DNA of 64,000 nt from an uncultured Clostridia bacterium (GCA_934233745.1 CAKQGN010000005.1:1-64000), one strand, 5' to 3'. Counted from the stretch's first letter, positions 31,740 through 41,320 are shown. Notes: a model not told the origin generated them from the letters alone. Made by a program: numbers and translations.

Positions 31740-32093
31740 TTAGGTTTCGAAAAATCCAAGTGATATAAGAAGTGCCTCGTTGACTCTCGTCATCATGTTA
31801 AGGGGCAATTCTCCGATTTTTTCTTTGAGTCTGCGTTTGTCAAGCGTGCGGATTTGTTCAAGCAACACAACCGAGTTTTTTGGCAAGCCGTATTTGCCTG
31901 CTTCGAGCATAATGTGCGTGGGCAGTTTTGCTTTTTCCAGTTGCGATGTGACAGCGGCGGCGATTATGGTCGGACTGTATTTGTTTCCGACATTGTTCTG
32001 CACGATAAGTACGGGGCGTATCCCGCCTTGTTCGCTGCCGACAACCGGGCTTAAATCGGCATAATATAAATCTCCGCGTTTCACCATATCCAT
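31740..32093 (-). CDS. mazF: MazF/PemK-type endoribonuclease toxin
   Basis: 117 residues of the EndoA/NdoA type, which cuts mRNA at short sequence motifs. Features: VKRGDLYYADLSPVVGSEQGGIRPVLIVQNN (the conserved start with catalytic Arg), AAAVTSQ, LPTHIML and LEQIRTLDKRRL. ATG at 32093 or 32087. No antitoxin gene is upstream in the same direction: the next 200 bp on that side hold only the region before ddh. In many Bacillota the antitoxin lies directly upstream and alr is near; here alr is 11 kb away. It appears to be an orphan toxin. Confidence 0.92.
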   Translation of the reverse strand: MDMVKRGDLYYADLSPVVGSEQGGIRPVLIVQNNVGNKYSPTIIAAAVTSQLEKAKLPTHIMLEAGKYGLPKNSVVLLEQIRTLDKRRLKEKIGELPLNMMTRVNEALLISLGFFET

Positions 32094-32294
32094 ACTCGCA
32101 CTATTATTGTCAACATATTTTGCTTTTATGCCGAGCAGTTGTTCAAGTTTTCAACAAAAAACTTGTAAACCCGAAGTCATTTATTGCATATATTACAAAA
32201 TATCAAAGCGTTGCTAAGACATATTATGCCCGCTTGCGAGCAAAGCGTGAGAAATTATGTCACCGTTTTGAAAAAAAATAGCGAGGTGTACAGA

Positions 32295-33284
32295 GTGCAT
32301 AATCCGCATGAGGTTTCACAACAAAAAATCAGATTGGGCATAGTCGGATACGGCAATTTGGGGAAAGCGTGCGAAAGAATAGCATTAAATGACGAGCAAA
32401 TCGAGACGGTGGGGATTTTTTCGCGTCGTCAAAACGTAAAATCTCAATACGGAACAAACGTATATCTTCAAGAGGACATATTCGATTTCGACATGGACGT
32501 TGTCCTGCTATGCGTAGGTTCACAAAGCGATTTGGAGGAAACAGCGTATAAAATAGCAACGAAGTTCAATACGGCGGATAGTTTCGACACTCACGCAAAA
32601 ATACCCGAGTACATAGATAGAATGTCGAAAATCGCAAAAGACAACGACAGATTATGTTGCGTTGCGGTAGGGTGGGATCCGGGATTATTTTCTCTTGCGA
32701 GAGCATTGTTTTGTGCGGTTATGCCAAATGCGAAAACTCAAACGTTTTGGGGAAAAGGGGTTTCGCAAGGGCATAGCGAGGCGATACGCCGCATCGATGG
32801 CGTTTTGGATGCGAAACAATACACAGTTCCTAAAGAAAACGCATTAAAACTGGCAAGAGAGGGCAATGGTGATATATTGTTGCCGCGCGATAAACATTTT
32901 AGAGAGTGCTTTGTAGTTGCAAAAGAGGGCGCAGATAAGCCTGCTATCGAAGAAAAAATAAAAAATATGCCGAATTATTTTTCGGAGTACGATACGATAG
33001 TGCATTTTGTCGATATGGAGTATTTCAATAAGTATTGTTCGGACATGTCGCATGGCGGAATTGTGTTTGTAAACGGCGCGTTTGACGGATTTGAATCCCG
33101 AGGCGAGTTTTCACTTGACTTAAAGAGTAATCCGATGTTTACGGCAGGGGTGCTTGTCACATACGCAAAAGCTGTCGCGAAAGAGTATAATATGGGGATG
33201 CGGGGCGTGAAAACCGTTCTCGATATTCCGATATGCGATTTATTGCAAGGCGAATGGATTGACAAAGTCAAAAGGTTTGTTTAG
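32295..33284 (+). CDS. ddh: meso-Diaminopimelate D-dehydrogenase
   Basis: 329 residues from the GTG at 32295, chosen because GAGGTG lies six bases upstream and the product then has the family's normal length. It makes meso-DAP from tetrahydrodipicolinate, ammonia and NADPH in one step, for lysine and peptidoglycan. Motifs: IRLGIVGYGNLGKACER (NADPH loop), FDTHAKIPEYIDRM, GWDPGLFSLARALF, and FWGKGVSQGHSEAIRRIDGV, all characteristic of Ddh. Its presence implies meso-DAP in the cell wall. It is transcribed divergently from mazF. Confidence 0.96.
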   Translation: MHNPHEVSQQKIRLGIVGYGNLGKACERIALNDEQIETVGIFSRRQNVKSQYGTNVYLQEDIFDFDMDVVLLCVGSQSDLEETAYKIATKFNTADSFDTHAKIPEYIDRMSKIAKDNDRLCCVAVGWDPGLFSLARALFCAVMPNAKTQTFWGKGVSQGHSEAIRRIDGVLDAKQYTVPKENALKLAREGNGDILLPRDKHFRECFVVAKEGADKPAIEEKIKNMPNYFSEYDTIVHFVDMEYFNKYCSDMSHGGIVFVNGAFDGFESRGEFSLDLKSNPMFTAGVLVTYAKAVAKEYNMGMRGVKTVLDIPICDLLQGEWIDKVKRFV

Positions 33285-33375
33285 ACTTAAATCGCATCGT
33301 TTGCAATGGGATTAAAACCATAATCGGAAGCGAAACGAATTGCAAAAAAACAAAAAAATCGGACGCGAAAGAAAA

Positions 33376-34026
33376 ATGAAGAATTACGAGTACATATTGT
33401 TCGACCTTGACGGCACTCTCACAGACAGCAAGCCGGGTATCACCGAGTGTATCGCTTATGCGCTTACAAAAGAAAAAATACCTTACACACAAGACATTCT
33501 GGACAAAATGATAGGGCCGCCTTTCAGAGTGTCGATGAAAGAGTTTTTGGGACTCGATATGCCGATGATTGAAAAATTGATTGAAATTTACAGGGGAGTG
33601 TACGAAGTTTCGGGCTACAAAAACTGCAAGGTTTTTGACGGAGTGCGAGATATGCTTTCAAAACTCAAAAGCGCAGGCAAAGTGCTGGCGGTAGCGACAA
33701 GCAAACCTATCAAATTTACCGGAATGATTATGCGCGATTTCAATCTCGGACAGTATTTCGATTTTGTCGGCGGAGCGTCGAGCGACGCAAGCAAAGAGGC
33801 AAAGAGCGACGTTATTCATATGGTGCTTGACAATCTTAAAGTCGACGACAAAACAAAGGTTCTTATGGTTGGCGACAGGCTTTACGATATAGAAGGCGCA
33901 CATATAGAAAATATCGATTGCGCTGCCGTTCTTTACGGTTACGGCAACAGGGCGGAATTTGAAAAATATAATGCCGAATATATCCTTTCAATGCCATCGG
34001 ACGTCGTGAGACTTGTTCTTGGCTAA
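33376..34026 (+). CDS. HAD-superfamily phosphatase (Gph/YsaA-like)
   Basis: 216 residues from the ATG at 33376. HAD motifs: I YILFDLDGTLTDSKPGI (nucleophile and acid Asp), II VLAVATSKPIKF, III Lys in the ASKEAKSDV region, IV LMVGDRLYDIEGAH. A helical cap follows motif I. It hydrolyses small phosphoesters; phosphoglycolate phosphatase-like. The next 220 bp hold a terminator and no gene. Confidence 0.9.
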   Translation: MKNYEYILFDLDGTLTDSKPGITECIAYALTKEKIPYTQDILDKMIGPPFRVSMKEFLGLDMPMIEKLIEIYRGVYEVSGYKNCKVFDGVRDMLSKLKSAGKVLAVATSKPIKFTGMIMRDFNLGQYFDFVGGASSDASKEAKSDVIHMVLDNLKVDDKTKVLMVGDRLYDIEGAHIENIDCAAVLYGYGNRAEFEKYNAEYILSMPSDVVRLVLG

Positions 34027-34141
34027 TCGGTATTTGACGGCGATATGGATTTTCGGTTGAAACTTGTCCAAAAGTCAAAAAAGCAAGCAAAACAATTCTA
34101 AAAATCAACGTTTCTTATAATACAAGCCAGTTAAATTTTAC

Positions 34142-34175
34142 AAATTCTCTACTAAACAGTGGAGAATTTTCTTTC
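34142..34175. terminator. Terminator between convergent genes
   Basis: Arms AAATTCTCTACT and AGTGGAGAATTT (one G-U) with an AAAC loop, then TTCTTTCT. Confidence 0.7.
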
Positions 34176-34247
34176 TATCGAAATTCGGTAAAAGTATTAT
34201 AAAAATCGTTCTTTTTTGTAATTGTTGTGTTGATTGTTTGATTATTT

Positions 34248-35177
34248 TTAGAATTTTTCTATAACCGAGAAATTGCAAATCGACTTTTTGAAAGAGATTT
34301 TATACTCGTTTTTTTCAAGCGGTTCTTTTTCGCCGTCTTTGCAAAAATCAACGTTATTTGTCAGCGTCATTTTTGTTGAATATACTTTTTCGAATATGAT
34401 TTTTCCTTGCGTTTTTTCTTTTTTCAATCCCATGAAAAACACTCTGAAAAACGGAAAAAACATTTCGATATATCCCAAAAATCCGTTATGTTTGGGTGAG
34501 CGAATCGCAATCATGTGTCCGCTTGTCGACTCGGCATCGAATGCTTTGTTGAACGAAAATCCGAAGCACCTCGGCGACTTTACGAACATGATAAGAGAAA
34601 ACTCGCCTCGGTATGTTTTGCCGTTGTTTTCTATCACGGCTTTTAGTCGATGCGGTTTGTATTCTTTTAATATTTTCGATACGTATGCAAGGATGCCGAA
34701 CTTCTTTTTTTCACTCGATTGCGACGTATAACCTATGGGGGTAAAAGAGCCGGCGGCAAACACGTATGCGAAAACTTTGCCGTCGCAATCGGTTGTTTCG
34801 TATTTTCCCTCTCGCAGTATCTTTTCGCATTTTCCGTATACAACGGGTTTTGCCGAACTTTTATAACCGTCGCACGAGGGGCAAATGCTTTTGTGTTGTT
34901 TGTATCTTTGCGCTTTTGCTTTGTCGTTGAGTGTTCCCACGGGGAAGTAAAACAAATCGACGGGTTTGTCGTAAACAAGCTGCAATATCGAACCCAAAGT
35001 CCCGTCGCCGCCGCAAACCGCAAAGGCGTCATATCCTGCGTTATTGTCAATATTGCCGTCGGGAATGTAAATATGGTCGTATAGATAGCGGTTCCCGAGA
35101 CATTTTTCCACTTTTTCAAAACTGATTTTTTTGCTGGAACCTGCGTTTTTGTTTATAATGATAAGACATTTTTTCAT
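34248..35177 (-). CDS. Diacylglycerol-kinase-like lipid kinase with an internal Cys cluster
   Basis: 309 residues. The catalytic domain of DgkB/YegS-type kinases is clear: IIINKNAGSSKK near the start, FAVCGGDGTLGSILQLVY near residue 53 with the GGDGT nucleotide loop, and FPVGTLNDKAKA. Directly after it comes SICPSCDGYKSSAKPVVYGKC, a CxxC plus Cys group not usual at this position, which may bind zinc. The second beta-sandwich domain follows (AYVFAAGSFTPIGYTS onward). It would phosphorylate diacylglycerol or another lipid at the inner membrane surface. It is divergent from pgsA, another phospholipid gene. Confidence 0.82.
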   Translation of the reverse strand: MKKCLIIINKNAGSSKKISFEKVEKCLGNRYLYDHIYIPDGNIDNNAGYDAFAVCGGDGTLGSILQLVYDKPVDLFYFPVGTLNDKAKAQRYKQHKSICPSCDGYKSSAKPVVYGKCEKILREGKYETTDCDGKVFAYVFAAGSFTPIGYTSQSSEKKKFGILAYVSKILKEYKPHRLKAVIENNGKTYRGEFSLIMFVKSPRCFGFSFNKAFDAESTSGHMIAIRSPKHNGFLGYIEMFFPFFRVFFMGLKKEKTQGKIIFEKVYSTKMTLTNNVDFCKDGEKEPLEKNEYKISFKKSICNFSVIEKF

Positions 35178-35240
35178 TTTTCCCTCAGTGCATATTATTG
35201 ATGTTTTCTTTATTTTGTGCTTTTTGGCAAGTTTTTATTG

Positions 35241-35269
35241 TTTACATATTTATTTTTGTTTGCTATAAT
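35241..35269 (+). promoter_or_regulatory. Promoter of pgsA
   Basis: TTTACA, 17 bp, then TATAAT, about 55 bp before the ATG. The leader contains a small inverted repeat (GCGCACGC...GTGTGCG). Confidence 0.75.
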
Positions 35270-35322
35270 GATAGAAATTATGAGCGCACGCTCGTATGTG
35301 TGCGTGACTTTTGGAGAATCTT

Positions 35323-36048
35323 ATGGCAAAAAAACTCGGTCAAGTTGATTTCAAAGAAGTTTGGACAATCCCGAACATTATCACTTACTTCCGCATTTTA
35401 TGTGTACCTGTCTTTGTGACGCTTATGGCACTTGGCGGAGTAAGGGACAGCAAATTGCTCTTTTACATCGCACTCGGCGTATTTTTCCTTGCATCCGGAA
35501 GCGATATGGTTGACGGCTACATCGCAAGAAAGTTCAATATGCAAAGCGGAATCGGCATGGTTCTCGACCCCATTGCCGACAAACTTATGCACGTATCCGT
35601 GCTTGCGTGTCTGTCATTCTGTACTGGGCTTACGCCGCTTGGCAAAAACCTTGTCGCAAACGGCACTCTCGATAATCCGTGGTTTGTACACTATGCGTTT
35701 GTCATTTTGATTTTCGCCAAGGAGTTTATTCAGGCAATGATTGCGCTCTACGTATTGAAGAAGGGCGCGACGGTGAAGGCAAACTGGCTTGGCAAAGTGT
35801 CATCTTTCACGATTTCGGTCGGCGTCATACTTGCATTTTTCCACGATTATGTGCAATACGCCGACTGGGGTATTCTTGCCTGGGGTATCGCGCAAAGCTA
35901 TGCCGCCGCTTTCAGCTATCTGAAAGAGACCATGAAGCAAGTCAAACTCGTCAAAGAGGGCAAAATGGAAGCCGCTACGGCACAATCCGTCAAAGCCGAA
36001 GACCAAAAAATCGTGCAGGAAAAGAAAAACGGCACTTTCGAAGGCTGA
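35323..36048 (+). CDS. pgsA: CDP-diacylglycerol-glycerol-3-phosphate phosphatidyltransferase
   Basis: 241 residues from the ATG at 35323, six bases after GGAG; an earlier in-frame TTG overlaps the ribosome site. The CDP-alcohol phosphatidyltransferase motif is present: SDMVDGYIARKFNMQSGIG, continuing to MVLDPIADK, giving the D-G-x2-A-R-x8-G-x3-D-x3-D pattern. About six membrane helices. It makes phosphatidylglycerol phosphate. The ~45-residue C-terminal tail (VKLVKEGKMEAATAQSVKAE) is a charged helix beyond the usual length. Confidence 0.92.
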   Translation: MAKKLGQVDFKEVWTIPNIITYFRILCVPVFVTLMALGGVRDSKLLFYIALGVFFLASGSDMVDGYIARKFNMQSGIGMVLDPIADKLMHVSVLACLSFCTGLTPLGKNLVANGTLDNPWFVHYAFVILIFAKEFIQAMIALYVLKKGATVKANWLGKVSSFTISVGVILAFFHDYVQYADWGILAWGIAQSYAAAFSYLKETMKQVKLVKEGKMEAATAQSVKAEDQKIVQEKKNGTFEG

Positions 36049-36082
36049 ATTATCTTTTGGAACCAAACACTCATATGACTTT

Positions 36083-36114
36083 CCGACAGACTGCGCTGTT
36101 TGTCGGATTGTTTT
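36083..36114 (+). terminator. Probable terminator after pgsA
   Basis: CCGACA...TGTCGG hairpin followed by ATTGTTTT. Short and only moderately strong. Confidence 0.6.
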
Positions 36115-36159
36115 GATAATTTGAATACAGTCGCCATAAGGCGCAAGGAGATACACAAC

Positions 36160-38784
36160 ATGCAGGATATGGACAAAACGTACAATCCGGAGTTTGAAAA
36201 ACGCATATACGATATGTGGATGAAAGGCAAGTTTTTCGAAGCTCATCCAAACCCCGACAAAGAGCCGTTCACGGTTATGATGCCGCCGCCCAACATTACG
36301 GGGCAACTACATATGGGACACGCTCTTGACGAAACATTGCAAGACATCATCATTCGTTTCAAGAGAATGAGCGGATATGAAACCCTTTGGATGCCGGGCA
36401 CCGATCACGCATCTATCGCAACCGAAGTCAAAGTCGTCGAAAGGATGAAAAAGGAAGAAGGTCTGACAAAGTCGGATGTCGGAAGAGACGGATTTTTGAA
36501 GCGTGCATGGGCATGGAAAGAGCAGTTCGGCGGAAGAATCGTCGAGCAACAAAAGGCTCTCGGCATTTCATGCGACTGGTCTAAATCTGCGTTCACTATG
36601 GACGAAAACTGCTCCAACGCCGTGCTTGACGCATTTGTGCGCTACTACAAAAAGGGCTTGATTTACAGAGGCAATCGTATCATCAACTGGTGTCCGCATT
36701 GCCACACCGCGCTCAGTGACGCCGAGGTCGAGTATGAGGAGCAACAGTCGAATCTTTGGTATTATAAGTACCCCGTGGTAGGTGAGGACGACGCAATCGT
36801 CATTGCAACCACTCGTCCCGAAACTATGCTCGGCGATACCGCCGTTGCCGTCAATCCAAAAGACGAAAAAATGGCAAAGTACGTCGGCAAAACCGTCAGA
36901 CTTCCGCTCACCGACAGGGAAATTCCCGTGGTTGCGGACGATTATTGCGAGATAGGTTTCGGCACGGGTGCGGTGAAGATTACCCCCGCGCACGATCCCA
37001 ACGACTTCGAGCTTGGTTTGCGCCACGATTTACCCGTCATTCAGGTCATCGGCGAGGACGGTCTTATGAACGAGAACGCCGGCAAGTACAAGGGTATGGA
37101 CAGGCTCACCGCAAGAAAGACCATTGTCGAGGACTTGACCGCACTCGGACTTATGGTGAAAATCGAGCCGTATGCGCACAACGTCGGCACATGTTATCGC
37201 TGCGGCGAAACGGTGGAATCTCTCGTGTCGAAGCAATGGTTTGTCAAAATGAAACCGCTTGCCGAGCCTGCTATCAAGGCGGTGCGCTCCAAAAAGACGG
37301 AGTTTATCCCAAAGAGATTTGAAAATACCTACTTCAACTGGATGGAAAATATTCGCGACTGGTGTATTTCCCGTCAACTTTGGTGGGGACACAGAATCCC
37401 TGCGTACTACTGCGATGACTGCGGCGAAATGATCGTTTCAAAAACGGCTGTGGATACTTGCCCGAAATGCGGAGGACATCGTATACATCAGGACGAAGAC
37501 GTGCTTGACACCTGGTTCAGCTCGGCATTGTGGCCTTTCAGCACTCTCGGATACCCCAAGAAGACAAAGAATCTGAGCTATTTCTATCCCACAAACGTGC
37601 TTGTGACGGGATACGATATCATCTTCTTCTGGGTTGCGAGAATGATTTTCAGCGGTATAGAGTTTATGGGCGAAGTGCCGTTCAGCGAAGTGCTTATTCA
37701 CGGACTCGTGCGCGACGCTCAGGGTAGAAAGATGTCAAAGAGCCTCGGCAACGGCATCGACCCGCTCGAAATCATCGACAAGTACGGCGCGGACGCGCTG
37801 CGTTTCTCGCTTGCAACCGGTATTGCGCCGGGCAGCGATACGAGATTTACCGACGGGAAAATCGAGAGTTGCAGAAACTTTGTCAATAAACTCTGGAATG
37901 CGTCCAGATTTGTCATCATGAACATCAAAGACGATGACGATTTGACTTTGCCGTCAAGATTCAACGGTGCGGATAAATGGATTCTAACCCGTCTGAACGA
38001 CGTCATAAAGGAAGTGACTATCAACCTCAACAAGTACGAAATCGGGCTTGCGGCGGCAAGGCTTTACGATTTTGTGTGGAGCGAGTTCTGCGACTGGTAT
38101 ATCGAGATGAGCAAGACCATGCTCTATTCCGAGGATAAGAAACAGCACAACCACGCAATCGCCATGCTTGCGTATGTGCTTGCGCAGATTCTCAAACTTC
38201 TGCACCCGTTTATCCCCTTTGTCACAGAGGAGATTTACTCCAAGTTTGCACCGAAGGGCAGCGTGCTGATGGTTCAGGACTGGCCGTCTTACAACAAGCA
38301 CAGAGTGTTCAGAAAGGAAGAAGCGCAATTTGAGGGATTGAGAGAGATTATCTCATCTATACGAAACCTGCGCAACGAGATGAACGTTGTTCCGTCAAAG
38401 AAGATAAACGCCTATGTCATCGCAAAAGATCCGAAATTTATTGAATCTTCAAGCGCATATATCCAAAAACTTGCGGGAGTGGGAGATATTACTCTTGTCG
38501 AGGACAGAAACGGACTCGGCGCAAAGGTGAGCGCAATCGTTACGCACGACGCCGAAATCCTCGTTCCGCTCGGCGAACTCATCGACGAGGACAAGGAGAG
38601 AGAACGTATCAATCAGGAAATCGAACAAATCCTTCAAATCATCAAGAAAACCGAAACACTTTTGGCAAATACGGGATTTGTTTCAAAAGCTCCTCAAAAA
38701 CTCATCGACAACGAAAAAGATAAACTTCAAAAAGCAAACGAAAAACTTGCAAAACTCAAAGACAAACTTGCAATGTTCGATTAA
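36160..38784 (+). CDS. valS: Valyl-tRNA synthetase
   Basis: 874 residues from the ATG at 36160, nine bases after AAGGAG. Class I motifs: PPPNITGQLHMGHALDETLQ (HMGH), the CP1 editing domain around TTRPETMLGDTAVAVNP, a zinc-like YYCDDCGEMIVSKTAVDTCPKCGG, and KMSKS in AQGRKMSKSLGNGIDP. A C-terminal coiled coil closes the protein (INQEIEQILQIIKKTETLL). There is no T-box leader: only ~50 bp separate the terminator hairpin from the start. It is followed at 9 bp by a membrane protein gene. Confidence 0.98.
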   Translation: MQDMDKTYNPEFEKRIYDMWMKGKFFEAHPNPDKEPFTVMMPPPNITGQLHMGHALDETLQDIIIRFKRMSGYETLWMPGTDHASIATEVKVVERMKKEEGLTKSDVGRDGFLKRAWAWKEQFGGRIVEQQKALGISCDWSKSAFTMDENCSNAVLDAFVRYYKKGLIYRGNRIINWCPHCHTALSDAEVEYEEQQSNLWYYKYPVVGEDDAIVIATTRPETMLGDTAVAVNPKDEKMAKYVGKTVRLPLTDREIPVVADDYCEIGFGTGAVKITPAHDPNDFELGLRHDLPVIQVIGEDGLMNENAGKYKGMDRLTARKTIVEDLTALGLMVKIEPYAHNVGTCYRCGETVESLVSKQWFVKMKPLAEPAIKAVRSKKTEFIPKRFENTYFNWMENIRDWCISRQLWWGHRIPAYYCDDCGEMIVSKTAVDTCPKCGGHRIHQDEDVLDTWFSSALWPFSTLGYPKKTKNLSYFYPTNVLVTGYDIIFFWVARMIFSGIEFMGEVPFSEVLIHGLVRDAQGRKMSKSLGNGIDPLEIIDKYGADALRFSLATGIAPGSDTRFTDGKIESCRNFVNKLWNASRFVIMNIKDDDDLTLPSRFNGADKWILTRLNDVIKEVTINLNKYEIGLAAARLYDFVWSEFCDWYIEMSKTMLYSEDKKQHNHAIAMLAYVLAQILKLLHPFIPFVTEEIYSKFAPKGSVLMVQDWPSYNKHRVFRKEEAQFEGLREIISSIRNLRNEMNVVPSKKINAYVIAKDPKFIESSSAYIQKLAGVGDITLVEDRNGLGAKVSAIVTHDAEILVPLGELIDEDKERERINQEIEQILQIIKKTETLLANTGFVSKAPQKLIDNEKDKLQKANEKLAKLKDKLAMFD

Positions 38785-38793
38785 GGAGGCAAA

Positions 38794-39654
38794 GTGAGAG
38801 TAAAAGACAGCACAAAAAGCAATCTTTGTTTTAAGCGGACATGGAAATACTTTTTCGATAAGGGCGCGTATCTTATGCTTATGAGCGTTGCGCCGGCTCT
38901 GTTGTTGCCGTTTTTGCTTTCTCCGTCTTCGACGCTGTATTATCTTTTCGAGTATAAGACCATTGACCCGAAAAACTTTGCCGACATGTATACGAGCATG
39001 CGCGAGTTGCCGTTTTCGTATTGGTATCTGGGCGTGATAGGGCTGTTGTTGCTGGTGTTTTTTGTTGCGATAATGTACGGCGTTATCGATACGCACATGC
39101 GCATAGGCGTTTTTACCATTGCGCCCGACAGAGTGAAAACAAGGCTCAACTTCAATTTGTTGACATCGCTCACTTTTTGTGTGCTTGCGCTTGCGTCTTT
39201 CGAAGTGTTCAACTTGCTGGGAACGGTGCTGTATTATCTATGGTGGGTGACGTTCAAAAGCAGGGTGACATGGCTTGTGTTTTCCTCGTTGACGCTTGTC
39301 ATAATGCAGTTTTCCATGATTCTGATTATGTCAATCGTCATTTTATGGCCGCCATATTGCCTGCACACGGGGCTTCCGATGAAGGGGGCGTTGCGACAAG
39401 CCGTTCGCAGTATTTCGGGGAAATTGGCAAAAACGTTCTTTACGATTCTGTTGTCGATTATTCCCGTCGAGCTTTGCATGATAATCACGGGGGCACTGCA
39501 TTGCGGCGTGGTTGCGGAAGTTTTGTTGGACGCAATCGCTTATCTGTATGTCGTGCCGTTTTATATAACGCTGATGTACAACATATTTTATGAAGTTTCG
39601 GGAACGGAACGTATGGATTTGGAGCAAGAAAAAAAGGATATTTGGTCAAAATGA
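38794..39654 (+). CDS. Polytopic membrane protein, unknown
   Basis: 286 residues, GTG start behind AAGGAGG, 9 bp after valS. About six hydrophobic helices (LMLMSVAPALLLPFLL, WYLGVIGLLLLVFFVAIMYG, LLTSLTFCVLALASFEVF, MQFSMILIMSIVILWPPY, VELCMIITGALHC, YVVPFYITLMYNIFYEV). The N-terminal KRTWKYFFDKGAY and internal GALRQAVRSISGKLAKTFFTI resemble membrane proteins with an amphipathic segment between helices, but no family name is secure. The next two genes also encode membrane proteins on the same strand. Confidence 0.75.
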   Translation: MRVKDSTKSNLCFKRTWKYFFDKGAYLMLMSVAPALLLPFLLSPSSTLYYLFEYKTIDPKNFADMYTSMRELPFSYWYLGVIGLLLLVFFVAIMYGVIDTHMRIGVFTIAPDRVKTRLNFNLLTSLTFCVLALASFEVFNLLGTVLYYLWWVTFKSRVTWLVFSSLTLVIMQFSMILIMSIVILWPPYCLHTGLPMKGALRQAVRSISGKLAKTFFTILLSIIPVELCMIITGALHCGVVAEVLLDAIAYLYVVPFYITLMYNIFYEVSGTERMDLEQEKKDIWSK

Positions 39655-39711
39655 CAAACTACGCAGGTTTCGGCTTGCATGATGATATGAGGCTTTGCCT
39701 CGGAGAACTAT

Positions 39712-40737
39712 ATGGAATTTAAATACTCGCTATCCCTGTTGTTTTCAAACCTGGGACATGCATTCAAAATCTTTTTGTGGATTGTATTATGTCTAGTGTT
39801 GTCACTCGCCATCGGCGCAGCGATAATACTTCCTATATGGAATGTGATTGCTTCATCGACCGATGTCAACACCTGCGTCATGGCAATCAAAGACAGTTTA
39901 GCCACGGTATGGAACGGCACGTCGACGATACGAGCGTCCATAGGGGATATGCTGCGTTCTATAACCGATATTTTCGGCGTTTTGACGCAAAATCCGGGTA
40001 TAACAACGGGACTTGTATTTGCCGCAATATTCGTATATGCCGTTTATTGCTTTGTTTTCGGACTTTCCTATTATACGAACGCCGATATTATCAACAATGT
40101 TATGGCGTCGAATATGCGTTACGGATTTGCGAGCAATATGGCTCTCAATTTCAAAAAATGCTGCAAATACTCCGCTGCGCGTCTTACGATAACACTTCCG
40201 ATCGACTTGATTTTTGTCACGATTATGTTGTGCATATTGTTCGGATTGTTCGAGCAGATATCCTATTTTGTGATTCCGATCCTGATGGTTGTGGGAATTG
40301 TGATATGTTCTCTGCGCGCCACGCTCCTTGCAGGGTGGTTGCCGAGAATGATTTTCCATCCCGAAGAGAACGTGTATACGAGTTTTACGAGAAGTTTGAC
40401 ATATGTCAAAAGCAATGTCGGCGGATTGTTCAAGTCTTATGCCGTAACCTTCACGATAGTCTATCTTTTTGCAACGGTTTTCGCAATCCCGACGGGCGGA
40501 CTTATGTCCCTTGTGCTTCCCAGTATGTATTATTTCATGCTTCGCGCAATAGAGCTTATCGGCTATTACAAAACGAAAGGATTGAGTTTTTACACCGACG
40601 CCACAACGGTCATAAATACCGTCGAGTACGGTTTCAGAGCCGAGCAACAAACGGAGAACTTCGATTTTGAAACGCAAGACGACGCTCGGATAAAAATCGA
40701 CGAATCCTTGCAAGACAACCCAAAAGACGAACAATAA
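39712..40737 (+). CDS. Polytopic membrane protein, unknown
   Basis: 341 residues, six hydrophobic helices and a ~55-residue acidic cytoplasmic-looking tail (RAEQQTENFDFETQDDARI). The stretch SFTRSLTYVKSNVGGLFKSYAVTF resembles the amphipathic segment in the previous protein, so the two may be distant paralogues acting together. CGGAG upstream of the ATG. It is rich in Ile, Phe and Met. Function unknown. Confidence 0.72.
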   Translation: MEFKYSLSLLFSNLGHAFKIFLWIVLCLVLSLAIGAAIILPIWNVIASSTDVNTCVMAIKDSLATVWNGTSTIRASIGDMLRSITDIFGVLTQNPGITTGLVFAAIFVYAVYCFVFGLSYYTNADIINNVMASNMRYGFASNMALNFKKCCKYSAARLTITLPIDLIFVTIMLCILFGLFEQISYFVIPILMVVGIVICSLRATLLAGWLPRMIFHPEENVYTSFTRSLTYVKSNVGGLFKSYAVTFTIVYLFATVFAIPTGGLMSLVLPSMYYFMLRAIELIGYYKTKGLSFYTDATTVINTVEYGFRAEQQTENFDFETQDDARIKIDESLQDNPKDEQ

Positions 40738-40779
40738 TCGCAAAAGTGCGTGATGTAAGAGAGAATTTTAGGAGTAAAT

Positions 40780-41259
40780 ATGAAGTTTAGAATGAATTTC
40801 GGCATTGTAAAAACAGTCATTGTCACAGTGATTATTCTCGGCGCGCTTGCCGTTTGCGCGCTTGACATAGCAATGCTTGCAGGCGCAAACGGCGTTGCGA
40901 CTTCGCAACCTGCGGTGGCGTGGGTTTCGATAGTTGCGGCAGCGATTATTGCCGTTGCGGCTATGCTTGTTCTTTTCAACAGCTACTATGGATTCAAAGA
41001 GGACAAAATTGTTTCCGTCCTCGGCTTTTTTGTTGACAAAATCAAGTACGACGACGTCGTGTGCATAAAGCAAAACAGCTTGACGGGTGAGATTTATCTC
41101 ATTGTAAAAGGACTTAGAGAGCAGGACGGAGAGGTGAGCTTCAAAGTGAATATCGCTCCGCAAAAAACCGACGCTTTCATCCATGAAATGCGCAATCATA
41201 TCGGTGAGATTATCGTTGAAGTGTTCACTCCCGAAAAAAAGAATAAAGACAAAAAGTAA
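40780..41259 (+). CDS. Two-helix membrane protein with bacterial PH-like domain
   Basis: 159 residues. Two membrane helices (TVIVTVIILGALAVCALDIAML and VAWVSIVAAAIIAVAAMLVLF) are followed by ~85 residues with the bPH_4 look: YYGFKEDKIVSVLGFFVDKIKYDDVVCIKQN, then strand-rich GEIYLIVKG and VSFKVNIAPQKTDAFIHEM. A basic tail ends the protein. TAGGAG before the ATG. Probably in one operon with the two preceding membrane proteins. Confidence 0.75.
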   Translation: MKFRMNFGIVKTVIVTVIILGALAVCALDIAMLAGANGVATSQPAVAWVSIVAAAIIAVAAMLVLFNSYYGFKEDKIVSVLGFFVDKIKYDDVVCIKQNSLTGEIYLIVKGLREQDGEVSFKVNIAPQKTDAFIHEMRNHIGEIIVEVFTPEKKNKDKK

Positions 41260-41320
41260 GAAACAAACACATCGATACACATCGAAAATTTGTTTTATCC
41301 GAAAAATGTTTTGACGCAAT

